A DNA stretch of 51,938 nucleotides from IMG/VR virus record IMGVR_UViG_3300042346_000514, positions 1-51,938 of that record. One strand, written 5' to 3'. Below the pieces are notes generated by a model that was not told the origin of the DNA, ran no database searches, and saw only the letters and a program-made list of their open reading frames with translations. Origin of the DNA: a virus. Each line of letters opens with the position of its first letter. Position 1 is the stretch's first letter. A program made the translations under genes and the position numbers. Shown here one piece after another: positions 50,526 to 51,938 of this stretch.

Positions 50526-51440
50526 ATGAATGATCTAAGCGAAGATTTTAAAGAAAGATTAAAAAGAAAAAAGGAAGGGTTGGATTCTAAGTCTAACCCT
50601 TTATCTTTATTCAAGTCAATTTCGGAAGAAATGGATTCCGAAATTGAAAATAATAAAATTTTAAAATTTAAAAAAACTTTATCAGAATCTCGTAAATCAA
50701 TCGAAGTAAAACCGCAAACCGATTTATCTTCGTTCTTTTCTGGTTTGATAGAAATAAGAGAAGAAGAAAAGGTTATAGAACATAAGAAAGAAGAACTAAT
50801 TAACTTCTTTTCTAATTTATCGGAAAAACAAGAACCTCTTGAACAAGAATTTTCTGAAGTTCATTACGAGGAAGAACCAGAAATTATTTCAATTCCAGAA
50901 GTAGTTGAAATAATTCCCGAAGAACCGTCACCAAAACTTGATTTAATATCTGCTGCAGTTAAATCTATTTCTAAAGAAGAAGAATTAAAATCTAAAGAAC
51001 CTATTCCTGAAGATTATACTAATCTACTATCAAACCCAGAAGTACAAAAAACAGACCCTACAATAAAAGCTCTTCAGACAAAACTGAAGTTTTTAGAAGA
51101 GTGGGTATCTAAAATATCTATGACTGGTCCTGGCGGAGGATCAGGTTCTATATTAGATTTAGATAAACCAACAAAAACAGTTTATACTGATTACACTTTA
51201 GACAGAAAAGATTATTACGTTGGAGTAGATTGTCCAGCGGAATGTCATATTACATTACCTTTAATTGGAAATAATGTATATAATGGAAGAACTGTTGTAG
51301 TGAAAGACGAATCAGGGAATTGTGCAAATAATCCAATCCATATATTAGGAGATATAGATAATGATGTAGGAGGAGCTATATTAAAAATAAATAATGGAGC
51401 GCTACAATTTATATACAATAATGGTTGGAAAATAATATGA
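50526..51440 (+). CDS. Virion protein with acidic N-terminal arm and beta C-terminal domain
   Basis: The 304-residue product has about 190 residues of Glu/Lys/Ser-rich, probably helical or disordered sequence (EVVEIIPEEPSPKLD), a short coiled-coil stretch (KALQTKLKFLEEWVSK), a Gly linker, then a beta domain with TDYTLDRKDYYVGVD, CHITLPLIGNN, TVVVKDESG and ALQFIYNNGWKII. The last domain is of the type at the ends of tail and neck fibre proteins. It overlaps the next gene as ATGA. Confidence 0.65.
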   Translation: MNDLSEDFKERLKRKKEGLDSKSNPLSLFKSISEEMDSEIENNKILKFKKTLSESRKSIEVKPQTDLSSFFSGLIEIREEEKVIEHKKEELINFFSNLSEKQEPLEQEFSEVHYEEEPEIISIPEVVEIIPEEPSPKLDLISAAVKSISKEEELKSKEPIPEDYTNLLSNPEVQKTDPTIKALQTKLKFLEEWVSKISMTGPGGGSGSILDLDKPTKTVYTDYTLDRKDYYVGVDCPAECHITLPLIGNNVYNGRTVVVKDESGNCANNPIHILGDIDNDVGGAILKINNGALQFIYNNGWKII

Positions 51441-51938
51441 CATATCTTTTTACTGAAAGTCCAGTAGGAACTAGGGACGCTTTTGGTCGTCAAAGAGTAT
51501 CAAATCCACTCACTCTGTTTGATAGTTCCCATAGATACAGAGATAATAACCTGTGGTCAACTGCTAATACTGGCACTGCTTCTGCTACTTTTATTCTCAA
51601 AGAAGGTCTGGTTAATCTAACAGTGAATAATGCTTCTGGAGCAGAGGTTATTCGTGAGACTACAAAAGTATTTTCGTATCAGCCAGGTAAATCTTTGCTT
51701 GTATTGAATACCTTTGTTCCTGCCACACCGAAAGCGAACTTGAGACAGAGAGTTGGGTATTTTGGTGTTGACAATGGAATGTATTTTGAGATTAATGGAA
51801 CGACACCTTATTTTGTAGAAAGGAGTTTATCCACTGGAACTCAAACAGAAGTATCGCAATCAAATTGGAATGGTGATAAGTTAAATGGAACTGGTGAGTC
51901 TGGTATTACATTAGATACTACCAAAGCACAAATCATTT
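51437..51938 (+). CDS. Structural protein, N-terminal part, cut by the window end
   Basis: The frame starts with ATG overlapping the previous stop and stays open to the end, giving 167 residues. It reads SPVGTRDAFGRQRVSNPLTLFDSS and HRYRDNNLW, then VFSYQPGKS and RQRVGYFGVDNGMYFE. The FGRxRVSxPxTLFDS block marks a large structural protein found in T4-like marine phages and other virus groups, probably part of tail or fibre. The rest lies beyond the window. Confidence 0.75.
   Translation, partial: MTYLFTESPVGTRDAFGRQRVSNPLTLFDSSHRYRDNNLWSTANTGTASATFILKEGLVNLTVNNASGAEVIRETTKVFSYQPGKSLLVLNTFVPATPKANLRQRVGYFGVDNGMYFEINGTTPYFVERSLSTGTQTEVSQSNWNGDKLNGTGESGITLDTTKAQII

Noticed and set aside
1-51938. 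CRISPR arrays, tRNA genes, integrase, insertion sequences
   Set aside because: I looked for spaced direct repeats, cloverleaf arms with CCA-type ends and transposase or recombinase motifs, and saw none. A tRNA scan could overturn the tRNA part.

Overview
The window is about 52 kb of a strictly lytic, AT-rich, T4-like myovirus genome. It opens inside the major capsid gene (gp23) and then runs through the T4 core: gp3, uvsY, uvsW, gp55, gp47/gp46, gp45, gp44/gp62, regA, gp43, uvsX and gp41. This core order, together with Hsp20, peptide deformylase and small conserved proteins of the WDGH, DUF4254 and DUF5856 types, is what I would expect of aquatic T4-like phages (cyanophage or pelagiphage relatives). 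I see no photosynthesis gene, tRNA, integrase or transposase. The host cannot be named from the sequence.

Layout. (1) 1-600: end of gp23, closed by a UUCG-loop terminator. (2) 650-5808, minus strand: an accessory island with a TET/JBP-type base dioxygenase, a probable base-modifying transferase, a decayed gene, a myo-inositol-1-phosphate-synthase homologue, a small HAD phosphatase and a P-loop kinase. I read it as a DNA base hypermodification pathway that may use an inositol-derived group. (3) 5894-25912, plus strand: tail terminator gp3, recombination, late sigma factor, an FtsH protease, SbcCD-like nuclease, deformylase, clamp, clamp loader, RegA, Hsp20, nucleotide deaminase, DNA polymerase, UvsX and helicase. 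(4) 25948-46813: about 20 kb of tightly overlapping sugar genes. It holds GDP-fucose synthesis (GDP-mannose dehydratase and GDP-fucose synthase) with a GT10 fucosyltransferase, a 3-dehydrase resembling the E1 enzyme of 3,6-dideoxyhexose synthesis, a split TPP-dependent enzyme, NDP-sugar dehydratase/epimerases, two deoxysugar-type methyltransferases, FkbM, a HAD-nucleotidyltransferase fusion and many glycosyltransferases. (5) 46850-51938: virion-associated genes, including proteins with capsid-targeting-like N-termini and the start of a structural gene cut by the window end.

Regulation. Six sites fit a host-sigma-like promoter: TTTACT or a one-base variant, a 16-17 base spacer, then TATAAT. 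They stand before gp55, before gp45, before the 19.26 kb gene leading to the polymerase, before the deaminase that leads the sugar cluster, and before both halves of the minus-strand island. T4-like late promoter words (TATAAATA or CTAAATA) lie before gp3, before hsp20, in a perfect triple tandem at 46801-46824 after the sugar cluster, and before the structural gene at 48545. The implied programme is early replication and sugar transcription from sigma70-type promoters, then gp55/gp45 late transcription of virion genes. Product names rest on motif recognition by eye; no database search was run.
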